Assembly: GCA_934408585.1 (NCBI GenBank)
Contig: CAKRVA010000001.1
Span: 62,001 to 126,000 of the forward strand
Length of the DNA: 64,000 nt
Direction: 5' to 3'
Origin: an uncultured Lachnospiraceae bacterium
GTDB lineage: Bacteria > Bacillota > Clostridia > Lachnospirales > Lachnospiraceae
Below are positions 42,624 to 51,391 of this stretch, piece by piece. Positions within the stretch are counted from its first letter, which is position 1; the number at the start of each line of letters is the position of its first letter. The notes under the pieces are model-generated. The model did no database searches. It saw only the letters and a program-made list of their open reading frames with translations, and had not been told where the DNA came from. Both the position numbers and the translations under genes were made by a program.

Positions 42624-43658
42624 ATGAAATCATCTAATTTTAAATTTGTCAAAATGAATTGCACTTTTATCCTTATGGCATCCCTTTTGTTATGTGGATG
42701 CAGCAGGTTTTCCCCATCCGGTCCTCTGACTGCAAATGGGTTCTATTTTGATACCTCAGTTTCCATTTCCATATACGATGCGCCTTCCCAGGAGGATGGT
42801 GAACGTATCCTTTCAGAATGCATGTCCCTTGCAGAATACTATGAAAACATTTTCAGCAAAACAGTTTCCACAAGTGATATTTCCCAGATTAATTCCCATA
42901 CCGGAGAATATGTGACCGTACATGAAGAAACTATTGAATTGCTTCAGGCTGCATGCTCTTACGCCGAGCTTTCCAATGGGCTTGTGGACCCGACCATTGG
43001 TGCCGTTTCCTCTTTATGGGATTTCCATGAACAGGAGCATCCGGATATTCCATCAGAAACGGCTCTCCAAAAAGCAATTTCAACTGTCAATTATAAGAAC
43101 ATTCATATCAATGGTCAACAGGTTATGCTGTCCGATTCAGAAGCTTCTCTTGATTTAGGATTCATTGCCAAAGGTTTTATTGCAGATAAAATGAAAACCT
43201 ACCTGGAAACACAGCAGATTCACAGTGCCTTAATCCGCCTCGGTGGAAATATCCTTGCCATTGGTCAGAAACCGGACGGTTCTGATTTTCGTATTGGAAT
43301 CCAAAAACCTTTTGCCCAAACGGGTACACCGCTCCTTACCATTGGGGTTCATGATTTAAGCGTTGTATCTTCCGGGAACTATGAGCGGTATTTTATAAAA
43401 GACAACTTATTATATCATCATATTCTGTCAACGGAAACCGGCTTACCGGTAAACAGTGGTCTGTCACAGGTTACCATTATCAGTGACCGCTCCGTAGATG
43501 GCGATGCTTTTTCCACCTATTGCTTTATCCTTGGCTATGAAAATGCCGCCACCCTGCTTCAGCAATATCCTGATATTCAGGCTATTTTTGTCTTTGATGA
43601 TGGCACTGTTTCTTATGTTAATTTTGATTCCAGCTTACTTCTTAATGCTCCAGAATAG
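42624..43658 (+). CDS. apbE: FAD:protein FMN transferase (ApbE lipoprotein)
   Basis: A 344-residue lipoprotein with the signal FILMASLLLCGC, followed by an ApbE fold: SVSISIYDAPSQEDG, LSNGLVDPTIGAVSSLWDF, LDLGFIAKGFIADKM, LIRLGGNILAIG and DGDAFSTYCFILG. ApbE attaches FMN covalently to Thr in S-G-A-T motifs of RnfG and RnfD outside the membrane, and both targets are encoded next to it. It converges on rnfB and overlaps it by 17 nt, with no terminator between. The SD is poor, so the start is not certain. Confidence 0.93.
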   Translation: MKSSNFKFVKMNCTFILMASLLLCGCSRFSPSGPLTANGFYFDTSVSISIYDAPSQEDGERILSECMSLAEYYENIFSKTVSTSDISQINSHTGEYVTVHEETIELLQAACSYAELSNGLVDPTIGAVSSLWDFHEQEHPDIPSETALQKAISTVNYKNIHINGQQVMLSDSEASLDLGFIAKGFIADKMKTYLETQQIHSALIRLGGNILAIGQKPDGSDFRIGIQKPFAQTGTPLLTIGVHDLSVVSSGNYERYFIKDNLLYHHILSTETGLPVNSGLSQVTIISDRSVDGDAFSTYCFILGYENAATLLQQYPDIQAIFVFDDGTVSYVNFDSSLLLNAPE

Positions 43659-44433
43659 CTGATTTTGGACATTTTTCCATGCAGACACCACAGCCTGCGC
43701 ATTTCTCATAATCAATCGTTGCATGAAAATCCGTAACCTCAACTGCCTCATTCGGACAGTTCTTCTTACAGAGCTGACATCCGATACAGCCTACGGTACA
43801 GCCTTTCATTGTTACCGGTCCCTTATCTTTGGAACTGCAGGCAACCACATATTTTGCGTCGTATGGTATCAGTGAAATCAAGTGTTTCGGACATATGGCA
43901 ACACATTTGCCACAGGCTTTACACTGCTCTTTATCTACCACTGCAACACCGTTTTCTACATGAATTGCATCAAACGGACAAACTTCTACGCAGGTTCCAT
44001 ATCCAAGGCAGCCATAATTACAGCTTTTTGCTCCACCATTTGGCACAAATGCAAGCATACGGCAATCTTCTACTCCGGAATACTCATAATCCCTTGTTGT
44101 TTTGTCACAATCACCCTGACATGCTACAAAAGCGGTCATCCTTGTTGTTTCTCCGGCCTCTACACCCATAATTTCGCCGATGGTCTTTCCAACAGCTTCA
44201 CCACCTACCGGGCAGGCATTTACCGGAGCCTCACCTTTTGCAATCGCTGCAGCCAGTCCACTGCAACCGGGAAATCCACATCCACCACAGTTGTTTCCCG
44301 GAAGTGCTGCAAGAACAGCTTCCTCTTTTTCATTTACTTCTACCTTAAATTGAATTGCGGCGATTCCAAGAAATAAACCAATAAACAATCCAACGCCACC
44401 AACAATCAATACTGCTAATAATACTGCACTCAT
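43642..44433 (-). CDS. rnfB: Rnf complex subunit B (ferredoxin-type Fe-S protein)
   Basis: A 263-residue subunit. It has an N-terminal membrane anchor (VLLAVLIVGGVGLFIGLFLGIAAI), a Cys motif NNCGGCGFPGCSGLA for an Fe-S cluster, then ferredoxin domains with Cys motifs CRMLAF...CNYGCLGYGTCVEVCP, CKACGKCVAICP, CIGCQLCKKNCP and CAGCGVCMEKCP. It takes electrons from reduced ferredoxin and passes them into the Rnf pump. It is the last gene of rnfCDGEAB, 17 nt after rnfA. Length is typical of clostridial RnfB. Confidence 0.95.
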   Translation of the reverse strand: MSAVLLAVLIVGGVGLFIGLFLGIAAIQFKVEVNEKEEAVLAALPGNNCGGCGFPGCSGLAAAIAKGEAPVNACPVGGEAVGKTIGEIMGVEAGETTRMTAFVACQGDCDKTTRDYEYSGVEDCRMLAFVPNGGAKSCNYGCLGYGTCVEVCPFDAIHVENGVAVVDKEQCKACGKCVAICPKHLISLIPYDAKYVVACSSKDKGPVTMKGCTVGCIGCQLCKKNCPNEAVEVTDFHATIDYEKCAGCGVCMEKCPKSAILEH

Positions 44434-44450
44434 CTATTTCCGGCTCCCTT

Positions 44451-45029
44451 CTACAATAATCCTGAGAATCCACAAAACGCAATTGCCATCAGACCTGCGG
44501 TAACAAGTACAATCGGCATTCCTTTAAAGGACTCCGGTATATCATTATAAGCCATCTTTTCACGGATTCCTGCCAGAATAACAATCGCGATGGTAAAGCC
44601 AAGTGCTGTTGCAAATCCATTGACTACTCCCTGAAGAATTCCATAATTTTTCTGTACGTTTGTCAATGCAATTCCCAGCACTGCACAGTTTGTTGTGATT
44701 AACGGAAGATATACTCCCAACGCCTGATACAGTGATTTCATATATTTTTTAAGGAACATCTCTACAAACTGAACCAGCGCTGCAATAACCAGAATAAATA
44801 CAATCGTTTGCAGATATGTTAAATCAAGCGGCACCAGTACATATTTGTAAATTGCTCCGGTAACTGCGGAGGAAAGCGTAATTACAAAAATAACTGCTGT
44901 TCCCATTCCGGCTGCCGTGTTCGTTTTCTTGGATACCCCAAGGAACGGGCAGAGTCCCAAAAACTGGCTGAGAACCACATTACTGATTAATGAGGATGAT
45001 ACTAAAATAATCAACAATTCTTTAATCAT
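44451..45029 (-). CDS. rnfA: Rnf complex membrane subunit A
   Basis: A 192-residue protein with six predicted membrane helices. SNVVLSQFLGLCPFLGVSKK and TNCAVLGIALTN carry the conserved Cys residues that bind the membrane-embedded iron-sulfur cluster shared with RnfE. It is part of the ferredoxin:NAD+ oxidoreductase that pumps Na+ or H+. The start overlaps the rnfE stop by 8 nt, with GGAGG well placed. Confidence 0.95.
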   Translation of the reverse strand: MIKELLIILVSSSLISNVVLSQFLGLCPFLGVSKKTNTAAGMGTAVIFVITLSSAVTGAIYKYVLVPLDLTYLQTIVFILVIAALVQFVEMFLKKYMKSLYQALGVYLPLITTNCAVLGIALTNVQKNYGILQGVVNGFATALGFTIAIVILAGIREKMAYNDIPESFKGMPIVLVTAGLMAIAFCGFSGLL

Positions 45030-45753
45030 TTTCTTTTACCTCCTCTTCCTTCTGTTCTGTGTCATAAAAGCGTTTACTGCATCCGCTCTCTGCACAATTC
45101 ATACAGTCAGAGTTGCAACCGGACTGTATCTTTGACATATCTTTTCCTTTTTTCTCTCCCTGACGTTTTACACGGTTCTGGATTGCCGTCAAAGCAGCTA
45201 ATACAAAAAACGCACCGGGTGCAAGGACAAAAATACTACATGGCACATAGGATTGTGGCATCACCCGAAATCCAAAGATTTCGCCTGCACCGAGCAGTTC
45301 ACGGATTGCTCCGATGATTGTAAGTGCACAGGTAAAGCCAAGTCCCATTCCCACGCCATCAAAAAAGGAAGGAAGCACTTTATTTTTGGAGGCATACGCC
45401 TCTGCTCTTCCAAGAATAATACAGTTTACTACGATTAACGGAATATATAATCCCAATGCATCATATAAAAATGGGATATAGGCTTTCAGTAAAAGCTCTA
45501 CTACCGTTACAAAAGATGCAATGATTACAATAAATGCCGGAATCCGGACCTTATCCGGAATCAGATTCCGCAACATGGAAATAAACATGTTACTTAATGC
45601 CAAAACCACCATTGTCGTCAATCCCATGCCAAGTCCGTTCATCGCAGATGTTGTAACCGCAAGTGTCGGACACATTCCAAGCATCAATACAAACGTGGGA
45701 TTTTCTTTTAAAATACCATTCACCAAACGTTCTGATACGCTATTGGGCTTCAT
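45022..45753 (-). CDS. rnfE: Rnf complex membrane subunit E with Cys-rich tail
   Basis: A 243-residue protein with the usual six helices and the cluster motifs NPTFVLMLGMCPTLAVT and VNCIILGRAEAY. The ATG at 45753 is preferred over a GTG three codons earlier, because AGGAGG is 8 nt before the ATG. The C-terminus carries an extra hydrophilic tail with four cysteines (Cys213, 217, 220, 225; CNSDCMNCAESGC) beyond the last helix. Classical RnfE proteins end soon after that helix, so the tail is unusual. The start overlaps the rnfG end by 14 nt. Confidence 0.94.
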   Translation of the reverse strand: MKPNSVSERLVNGILKENPTFVLMLGMCPTLAVTTSAMNGLGMGLTTMVVLALSNMFISMLRNLIPDKVRIPAFIVIIASFVTVVELLLKAYIPFLYDALGLYIPLIVVNCIILGRAEAYASKNKVLPSFFDGVGMGLGFTCALTIIGAIRELLGAGEIFGFRVMPQSYVPCSIFVLAPGAFFVLAALTAIQNRVKRQGEKKGKDMSKIQSGCNSDCMNCAESGCSKRFYDTEQKEEEVKEND

Positions 45754-46357
45754 AGCTGACACCTCCTAACCTGGTCTGGAAGAAATATAATCCTCCATTT
45801 ACTGCTGTTGTCAATGCATTTGATGTGATGGTTGCACCACTGATTGCATCAATCTGGTTTTCTGAGGTTGCCCCCTGCTTCGTTACTACAAAGCTGCTGA
45901 CCTTTTTCCCTGCATACTGCGGTTTTAAAACATCTTCCGCTTTCATTCCGAGCCCTGCAGTTTCTGATATACTCAAAATAGAAATTCCATTTACCGTTCC
46001 ATCATTTGAAATCCCCAGTGTAAATGAAATGTCTCCGCCATAACCTGCATGAGAGGTCAGGCTCATAACATATCCAAGTCCATTTCCGCTTTCGTCCAAT
46101 GCCTGTAAAACCTTATCCACTGACACCTGGTCAAATCCGGCACTCTCCCATTCTACACGATAGGTTTCATCCATATCCGCTTCCATCTCTGTAAAATCCT
46201 TTGCATCTGGAAACACCTCTGCATATGCTTCTTTGGCTGCCTTTTCCTCTGCTGCGGCAATAGGAGCCTTCGTTACATTATATACAAATCCAAGAATAAA
46301 TCCGGCAATTACCGTAATGGCAAAAAGAATTGCCGTATCCTTCATCATACTTTTCAT
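45740..46357 (-). CDS. rnfG: Rnf complex subunit G (covalent FMN protein)
   Basis: A 205-residue protein with one N-terminal membrane helix (AILFAITVIAGFILGFVYNV) and an extracytoplasmic FMN_bind domain. The covalent flavin site is in DAISGATITSNA (Thr near residue 172). It is flavinylated by ApbE, which is encoded at the other end of the operon. The start overlaps the rnfD stop by 4 nt (ATGA). Confidence 0.95.
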   Translation of the reverse strand: MKSMMKDTAILFAITVIAGFILGFVYNVTKAPIAAAEEKAAKEAYAEVFPDAKDFTEMEADMDETYRVEWESAGFDQVSVDKVLQALDESGNGLGYVMSLTSHAGYGGDISFTLGISNDGTVNGISILSISETAGLGMKAEDVLKPQYAGKKVSSFVVTKQGATSENQIDAISGATITSNALTTAVNGGLYFFQTRLGGVSYEAQ

Positions 46358-47286
46358 GCGTGTTCCCCTCCTTTGCCAAATGCTTTCGGCATGGTAATCT
46401 TTTCAATAAGCGGAACAAGAAGGTTTCCAATGATTATCGCATAAGATACACCTTCTGCAGAAGGTCCGAAAATACGGAAAATTCCCGTAAGCACTCCAAG
46501 CAGGATTCCATACAGATACTGCCCTTTTTTTGTTACCGGTCTGGTTACATAGTCCGTTGCCATAAAGAAAGCACCGAGCATTAATCCGCCACCAGCCAGA
46601 TGTGCGCTGATAAATGCAGGGTCAAATCCATGACCACCAAACAATAGTAAGAAAAGAACAAAACTTACAATATAGCTTCCCGGAATACGCAAATCAATAA
46701 TTCCAAGCAAAATCAGGAAGCAGGCGCCGATTACAATTGCAATCATGGAAGTTTCACCAATCGTTCCGGCTGTTTTTCCGACAACCATTTTTAAAATATC
46801 TACACTTTCTCCTGCTTTCAGCTTTGCAAGCGGGGTTGCACCCGAATATGCATCACAATCAAAATTACACATAATGGATGTATAAGAAATAAGTAAAAAG
46901 CATCTTGCTCCCAAAGCCGGGTTCATAAAGTTCTGTCCCAAACCACCAAATAACATCTTTACGACAAGAATCGCAAATACACCACCAATGACTCCAATCC
47001 ACCATGGTGCCGTGGAGGGAAGATTCAATGCCAATAGCAATCCCGTTACTACTGCTGAAAAATCACCAATCGTAACCGGTTTATGCATCAGTTTTTCATA
47101 AATCAGTTCTGTAAGAACGGTTGATGCAACCGTAATCAATATTAAAATCAGTGCATCTATTCCAAAATTATATATTCCAAACCCGGTCGCCGGCAGTAAC
47201 GCGATAACCACCGCAAGCATGATATTGCTTGTGCTGACACTGGAGCGAATATGGGGATTGGAAGATACCTTCATCAAATCACTCAT
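46354..47286 (-). CDS. rnfD: Rnf complex membrane subunit D (covalent FMN)
   Basis: A protein of about 310 residues with many membrane helices. It starts SSNPHIRSSVSTSNIMLAVVIALLPA, a hallmark of RnfD/NqrB. The covalent FMN site is in AYSGATPLAKLK (Thr near residue 148). The ATG at 47286 is chosen because GAGGAG precedes it by about 8 nt; the longer frame runs into rnfC. It forms the ion-pumping core together with RnfA and RnfE. Confidence 0.95.
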   Translation of the reverse strand: MSDLMKVSSNPHIRSSVSTSNIMLAVVIALLPATGFGIYNFGIDALILILITVASTVLTELIYEKLMHKPVTIGDFSAVVTGLLLALNLPSTAPWWIGVIGGVFAILVVKMLFGGLGQNFMNPALGARCFLLISYTSIMCNFDCDAYSGATPLAKLKAGESVDILKMVVGKTAGTIGETSMIAIVIGACFLILLGIIDLRIPGSYIVSFVLFLLLFGGHGFDPAFISAHLAGGGLMLGAFFMATDYVTRPVTKKGQYLYGILLGVLTGIFRIFGPSAEGVSYAIIIGNLLVPLIEKITMPKAFGKGGEHA

Positions 47287-47299
47287 GTTGTACTCTCCT

Positions 47300-48631
47300 C
47301 TATTTTTTTCTCTTTGCAAGCTGCATTCTTCGCATAGACTTGATTACCTGTGTCAAAGGACGCTTTGCCGGGCAGATATAACTGCAGCAACCACATTCAC
47401 AGCATTCCATCCCGTTATTTTTCACAAATGCTTCTTCATCATAGTGCTCTGCGTATTCTGCAAGCTTCTTTGGAACGACTCTTCCCGGACATACCTCCAC
47501 ACACTTTCCACAGTTAATGCATGCGGATGGTTCCATCTCAGATACGTCATCCTTTGTTAAGCACAACAGCGCCGAAGAGGTTTTAGTCGTAGGTACTTTT
47601 AAATCAAAAATACCAAATCCCATCATCGGACCGCCTGAAATGATTTTTACCGGAGGCTGCTTAAAACCACCTGCCTCCTCAATCAGTTCCTCATAAATAG
47701 TTCCAATTCGAACCCTGAAATTTCTCGGATCTGCAATTGCATCTCCGGTAACTGTTACAATTCGATGCATCAGAGGCTTTCCCTCCATAACTGCATGATA
47801 AATTGCAATTACGGTATCCACATTATTTACAATACATCCCGCATCGGCTGGAAGCTTGGACGAATCAATTGCCCGTCCCGTTGTTGCAAAAATCAGATGG
47901 CGTTCCGAGCCTTGAGGATATTTTGTTTTTAATGCCTTAACCGTAATTTTAGGTTCATCCTTGGTTAATTTTTTTAATAAAGCAATGCAATCCGGTTTAT
48001 TATCTTCTACCGCCAAAATTCCTCTGGCATTATCAAACAAGCTGAGAGAGATTTTCAATCCTCCAATCAGCAGTTCCGGTTCTTCCAGCATCTTGCGGTA
48101 ATCCGATGTTAAATACGGTTCACATTCTGCACAGTTTACAATCACATATTCTATTTTATCCGGTTCTTTCGGCGAAAGTTTTACCGCTGTTGGAAATCCG
48201 GCGCCCCCCATTCCTACGATGCCGCCCTCCCTGATACGGTTGATTTTTTCTTCCTTCGTCATGTCCGCATATTCTTCTGAATCAAAGTCCAATGCCTCCG
48301 GCCATTCTACCTCTTCGTATTCCCCATCGTTTTCAAGTACAATGCTCATCACATTATCACCGGTCACGACTCTTCTTGGTTCAATGGCCTTCACCGTTCC
48401 TGAAACAGTGGCATAAATTGGTGCAGAAACAAATCCCCCCGCCTCTGCAATTTTCTGTCCCACAAGGACATGGTCATTTTTTGCCACAATCGGATTCGCC
48501 GGTGCGCCAATATGCTGTGATAATGGGTACACTAATTCTCCCTTGGGGTCCACATCTTTAATGGGCTTGGATTTCGAAATATCCTTGCCATCATAAGGAT
48601 GAATTCCACCGGAAAATGTTAATCTTGCCAT
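47300..48631 (-). CDS. rnfC: Rnf complex subunit C (NADH-binding)
   Basis: A 443-residue protein with the family N-terminus (FSGGIHPYDGKDISKSKPI), a biotin/lipoyl-like barrel, the flavin/NADH-binding segment GIVGMGGAGFPTAVKL with VNCAECEPYLTSDYRKM, and two C-terminal [4Fe-4S] motifs (CINCGKCVEVCPGRVVP and CCECGCCSYICPAKRPL). It passes electrons to NAD+. It is the first gene of rnfCDGEAB, and the operon promoter must lie at 48632-48750, where I find a TATATT but no convincing -35. It is divergent from the YprB-like gene. Confidence 0.95.
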   Translation of the reverse strand: MARLTFSGGIHPYDGKDISKSKPIKDVDPKGELVYPLSQHIGAPANPIVAKNDHVLVGQKIAEAGGFVSAPIYATVSGTVKAIEPRRVVTGDNVMSIVLENDGEYEEVEWPEALDFDSEEYADMTKEEKINRIREGGIVGMGGAGFPTAVKLSPKEPDKIEYVIVNCAECEPYLTSDYRKMLEEPELLIGGLKISLSLFDNARGILAVEDNKPDCIALLKKLTKDEPKITVKALKTKYPQGSERHLIFATTGRAIDSSKLPADAGCIVNNVDTVIAIYHAVMEGKPLMHRIVTVTGDAIADPRNFRVRIGTIYEELIEEAGGFKQPPVKIISGGPMMGFGIFDLKVPTTKTSSALLCLTKDDVSEMEPSACINCGKCVEVCPGRVVPKKLAEYAEHYDEEAFVKNNGMECCECGCCSYICPAKRPLTQVIKSMRRMQLAKRKK

Positions 48632-48770
48632 ACACTACCTTCTTTCCGTGTTTCACTTTATTCTTACCTTTAAATATACTAAATTTTTGTCGAAAATACT
48701 ACTGCATTTTTGAAAAATATGCTACACTATCTATGTTGAATTTATATGCAAAAGGAAAATATGACAGCTT

Positions 48771-49874
48771 ATGAAAACAGAGGAAATCCTATTAAATAAC
48801 TTTAAACTTCAATACCCTTTAGAGCGTTTGGCAGACTTGCGCGATATCCTTTTTCTTGATATCGAAACCACAGGTTTCCTGGCTTCAAGCTCCAGCATTT
48901 ATCTGATTGGTTGCGCTTATTACAACGAAGGAAACTGGCGAATCCGTCAATGGTTTGCACAGTCTCCGGAAGAGGAAGCCGAACTCTTATCCGCTTTCTT
49001 TGATTTTGCAAAATCCTATTTATATCTGATACATTACAATGGAAATACGTTCGATCTTCCTTTTCTGAAAAAGAAAGCTGAAAAATACGGTATCGACTAT
49101 CCGCTTTCCGAGAAAAAAGGACTTGATATTTACCGGCGCATTACACCATACAAGAACTTTTTAAGACTCCCTGACTGCAAGCTAAAAACAATTGAGCAAT
49201 TTCTGGGACTGCATCGGGAAGATACTTACACCGGTGGCGAATTGATTCAGGTATATCATGATTATACCGTTTCCCATGATTATAATCTCTATCACACGCT
49301 TCTTCTTCATAATTCAGATGATATGAAAGGAATGCTGGAAATTTTACCGATTCTTTCCTATTATGATTTATTTAATTGCAGCCTGAAAGCAGGCAAGGTT
49401 CAGGCAAATTATTACAATGATTTGTATGGTGTTCCACGGAAAGAACTGATTATCCATATGGTTTTTGTATCTGCTCTCCCGGTACCCATCAGTTTTATGG
49501 GCAAGAGCTGTCACTTCAAAGCCAACGGCTACGAAGGCACGCTGATTGTTCCCATTTATGAAGAGGAACTGAAATATTTCTACGCAAACTATAAGGACTA
49601 TTACTATCTCCCTCTGGAGGATGTCGCACTGCACAAATCAATTGCCTCCTACGTCGACAAAGAATATCGTGAACAGGCGACTGCCAGGAATTGTTATACT
49701 AGGAAAATTTCCTTATATTTACCTCAATGGAAGGTATTGGTACAACCATTTTTTAAACGGGAATATGACAGTAAGGATTTGTTCTTCGAATTAACAGATG
49801 ATATCAAGAAAAATCGACAATTGTTTTCCGAATATGCGAGTCATGTATTAAATACCATTGCATTTCAGGACTAA
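48771..49874 (+). CDS. YprB-like RNase H-fold 3'-5' exonuclease
   Basis: A 367-residue protein. The N-terminal 200 residues form a DEDD exonuclease domain with ILFLDIETTGF (D, E), HYNGNTFDLPFLKKK (D) and a late LLHNSDDMKGM (H/D). This is the ribonuclease_H_like/YprB family. The C-terminal 160 residues are less conserved. Relatives in Bacillus lie beside DNA repair or helicase genes; here the neighbour is the divergent Rnf operon. The nucleic acid substrate is unknown. SD spacing is long (AAAGGA about 16 nt upstream), so the start is moderately sure. Confidence 0.82.
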   Translation: MKTEEILLNNFKLQYPLERLADLRDILFLDIETTGFLASSSSIYLIGCAYYNEGNWRIRQWFAQSPEEEAELLSAFFDFAKSYLYLIHYNGNTFDLPFLKKKAEKYGIDYPLSEKKGLDIYRRITPYKNFLRLPDCKLKTIEQFLGLHREDTYTGGELIQVYHDYTVSHDYNLYHTLLLHNSDDMKGMLEILPILSYYDLFNCSLKAGKVQANYYNDLYGVPRKELIIHMVFVSALPVPISFMGKSCHFKANGYEGTLIVPIYEEELKYFYANYKDYYYLPLEDVALHKSIASYVDKEYREQATARNCYTRKISLYLPQWKVLVQPFFKREYDSKDLFFELTDDIKKNRQLFSEYASHVLNTIAFQD

Positions 49875-49888
49875 TATGAAATTGAAAA

Positions 49889-49926
49889 TAAAAAGGAATG
49901 GACTATGTAATGCCCATTCCTTTTTT
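49889..49926. terminator. Bidirectional terminator
   Basis: A hairpin (AAAAAGGAATGG against CCATTCCTTTTTT) is followed by a long T-tract on the plus strand and a T-tract on the minus strand. It is shared by the convergent exonuclease and lipoprotein genes. Confidence 0.85.
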
Positions 49927-49934
49927 ATTTTTAT

Positions 49935-51044
49935 CTAGTTTAACATTTCGTCTAATAACTGCTGCATAACATCAATGTGCTCTTCTCCCCACTGTTGTGC
50001 AGACACACAGACATCCACATCATTTATATGAAAAATGACATAATCATTATAATAAGTACTGCCATTATTGGATCTTTTATCCGAGATAACCGGCAAGGAA
50101 CCATATATTGTATTGACATTTCCTATGATTTCATAATTGTAATCAGTCTCCGAATTACTAATTTTTCCATATCTCTCAAACTCCCGTAACGGTTCATAAC
50201 TTCCTAATAACTTACAACTAACATAATAGCTTCTTTCATTTGCATCAGAATAATAAAATCCTATACTGCCAAACAGTCTGACTCCGTCATATTTTTCTGT
50301 GCCACCATCTTCCAGAACTTCCTCTTCATTTACGGAATCCGGAAGATGAAATCCAAACACATCAACAATTTCATCTCCACTAATACCATCCTTACCAGGT
50401 ATCTTTATGGTATATTCATAGCCTTGTATCTCAACCTGCGGTGACCTGGTCTTCTCAATTTCATCCTTTGTTTTACCTGTAAACAGTCCATTTAATGTCT
50501 TTCCAATATCCGCAGTATCCGTCCCTCGTCTTCTTTCAATATAATACAGATTCCCATTTTTTTCGAGATAACAATAATCTAACGTGTCACCTGCGCTATC
50601 ATTTTTGGTCAATACATACATCTTGCCATATATAGTATCTACGATTTCATTAAGTTTTTCTGTTTTCTCACCACTCATATACGCCAGATAATCCGGACTT
50701 GTTATTTTCCCTTTCCCTTCCCAATTTACTGTAACCTTTTCTCCGCCAAATCCAACGAAAACAAGTTTAAGTTCTTTTGATGTCAGATCACATGCATCAA
50801 GCGAAAAACCATCCGGAGTATTTATTCCTAACTCCCCACGAAGCGTATTATATTCATACTCTCCTTCTGTCTGCTCTGCCACTTCTTCCTCTGTATTTTC
50901 TCCACTCAACCCATTTTGTACTTCCTGTTGTGCCTCATCGGCTATTGCCTCAGCATTCGTTTCTTTTTGCGATGTCTTTGCACACGCAGTCAAACCAAAG
51001 CATAACAGTACTCCTGCTAATAAATACAAGTATTTCTTCTTCAT
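49935..51044 (-). CDS. Lipoprotein of unknown function
   Basis: A 369-residue exported protein with the signal KKKYLYLLAGVLLCFGLTAC (lipid-site Cys at 21) and an acidic Glu/Thr/Gln-rich linker to about residue 65. Two similar-looking beta-rich halves follow: one starts near LRGELGINTPDGFSLDACDL, the other near YEYTIKIPGKDGISGDEIVDVFGF. I do not recognise a family. Its promoter contains an operator-like palindrome and is divergent from an Xre repressor gene that probably controls it. Confidence 0.65.
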   Translation of the reverse strand: MKKKYLYLLAGVLLCFGLTACAKTSQKETNAEAIADEAQQEVQNGLSGENTEEEVAEQTEGEYEYNTLRGELGINTPDGFSLDACDLTSKELKLVFVGFGGEKVTVNWEGKGKITSPDYLAYMSGEKTEKLNEIVDTIYGKMYVLTKNDSAGDTLDYCYLEKNGNLYYIERRRGTDTADIGKTLNGLFTGKTKDEIEKTRSPQVEIQGYEYTIKIPGKDGISGDEIVDVFGFHLPDSVNEEEVLEDGGTEKYDGVRLFGSIGFYYSDANERSYYVSCKLLGSYEPLREFERYGKISNSETDYNYEIIGNVNTIYGSLPVISDKRSNNGSTYYNDYVIFHINDVDVCVSAQQWGEEHIDVMQQLLDEMLN

Positions 51045-51095
51045 TTCTCCACCTCATTTTTTATACATATTTGATAATACTAAATTTGTACTGAT

Positions 51096-51149
51096 ATTTT
51101 AACCTGTTTCAGGTTAAAAGTCAATAATCTGAAACAGGTTAGATATACT
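51096..51149. promoter_or_regulatory. Divergent promoters with two operator palindromes
   Basis: Minus strand: TTGACT and TAAAAT are separated by 17 nt (lipoprotein gene), with the palindrome TAACCTGTTTCAGGTTA (51100-51116) filling the spacer. Plus strand: a TATACT -10 box (51144-51149) drives the Xre gene, with a related site TAATCTGAAACAGGTTA (51125-51141) in its spacer. The two sites are centred 25 bp apart, so one repressor could shut off both directions. Confidence 0.7.
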
Positions 51150-51169
51150 TTCTAAAAAGGAGAACATAT

Positions 51170-51385
51170 ATGTATCAACGAATCAGAGATTTAAGAGAAG
51201 ATAAAGATTTAACTCAGACTACAGTTGCCCGTTATCTTGGGATGTCCCAAACCGGCTATTCCAAATATGAAACTGGCGAGAACGATATACCCACCAATGT
51301 TTTAATACGCTTATCTGCCTACTATAATACCAGTGTAGATTATCTGCTTGGATTAACCAACGAAAAAACTCCATATCCACGTTAA
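51170..51385 (+). CDS. Xre family HTH repressor
   Basis: A 71-residue, single-domain Cro/C1-type HTH protein (RIRDLREDKDLTQTTVARYLGMSQTGYSKYETGENDIPTNVLIRLSAYYNTSVDYLLGLTNE). The start follows AAGGAG by about 8 nt. It has no effector domain. The gene is divergent from the lipoprotein gene, with two palindromic operators in between, so autorepression plus control of the lipoprotein is likely. Confidence 0.92.
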   Translation: MYQRIRDLREDKDLTQTTVARYLGMSQTGYSKYETGENDIPTNVLIRLSAYYNTSVDYLLGLTNEKTPYPR

Positions 51386-51391
51386 GTTTAT

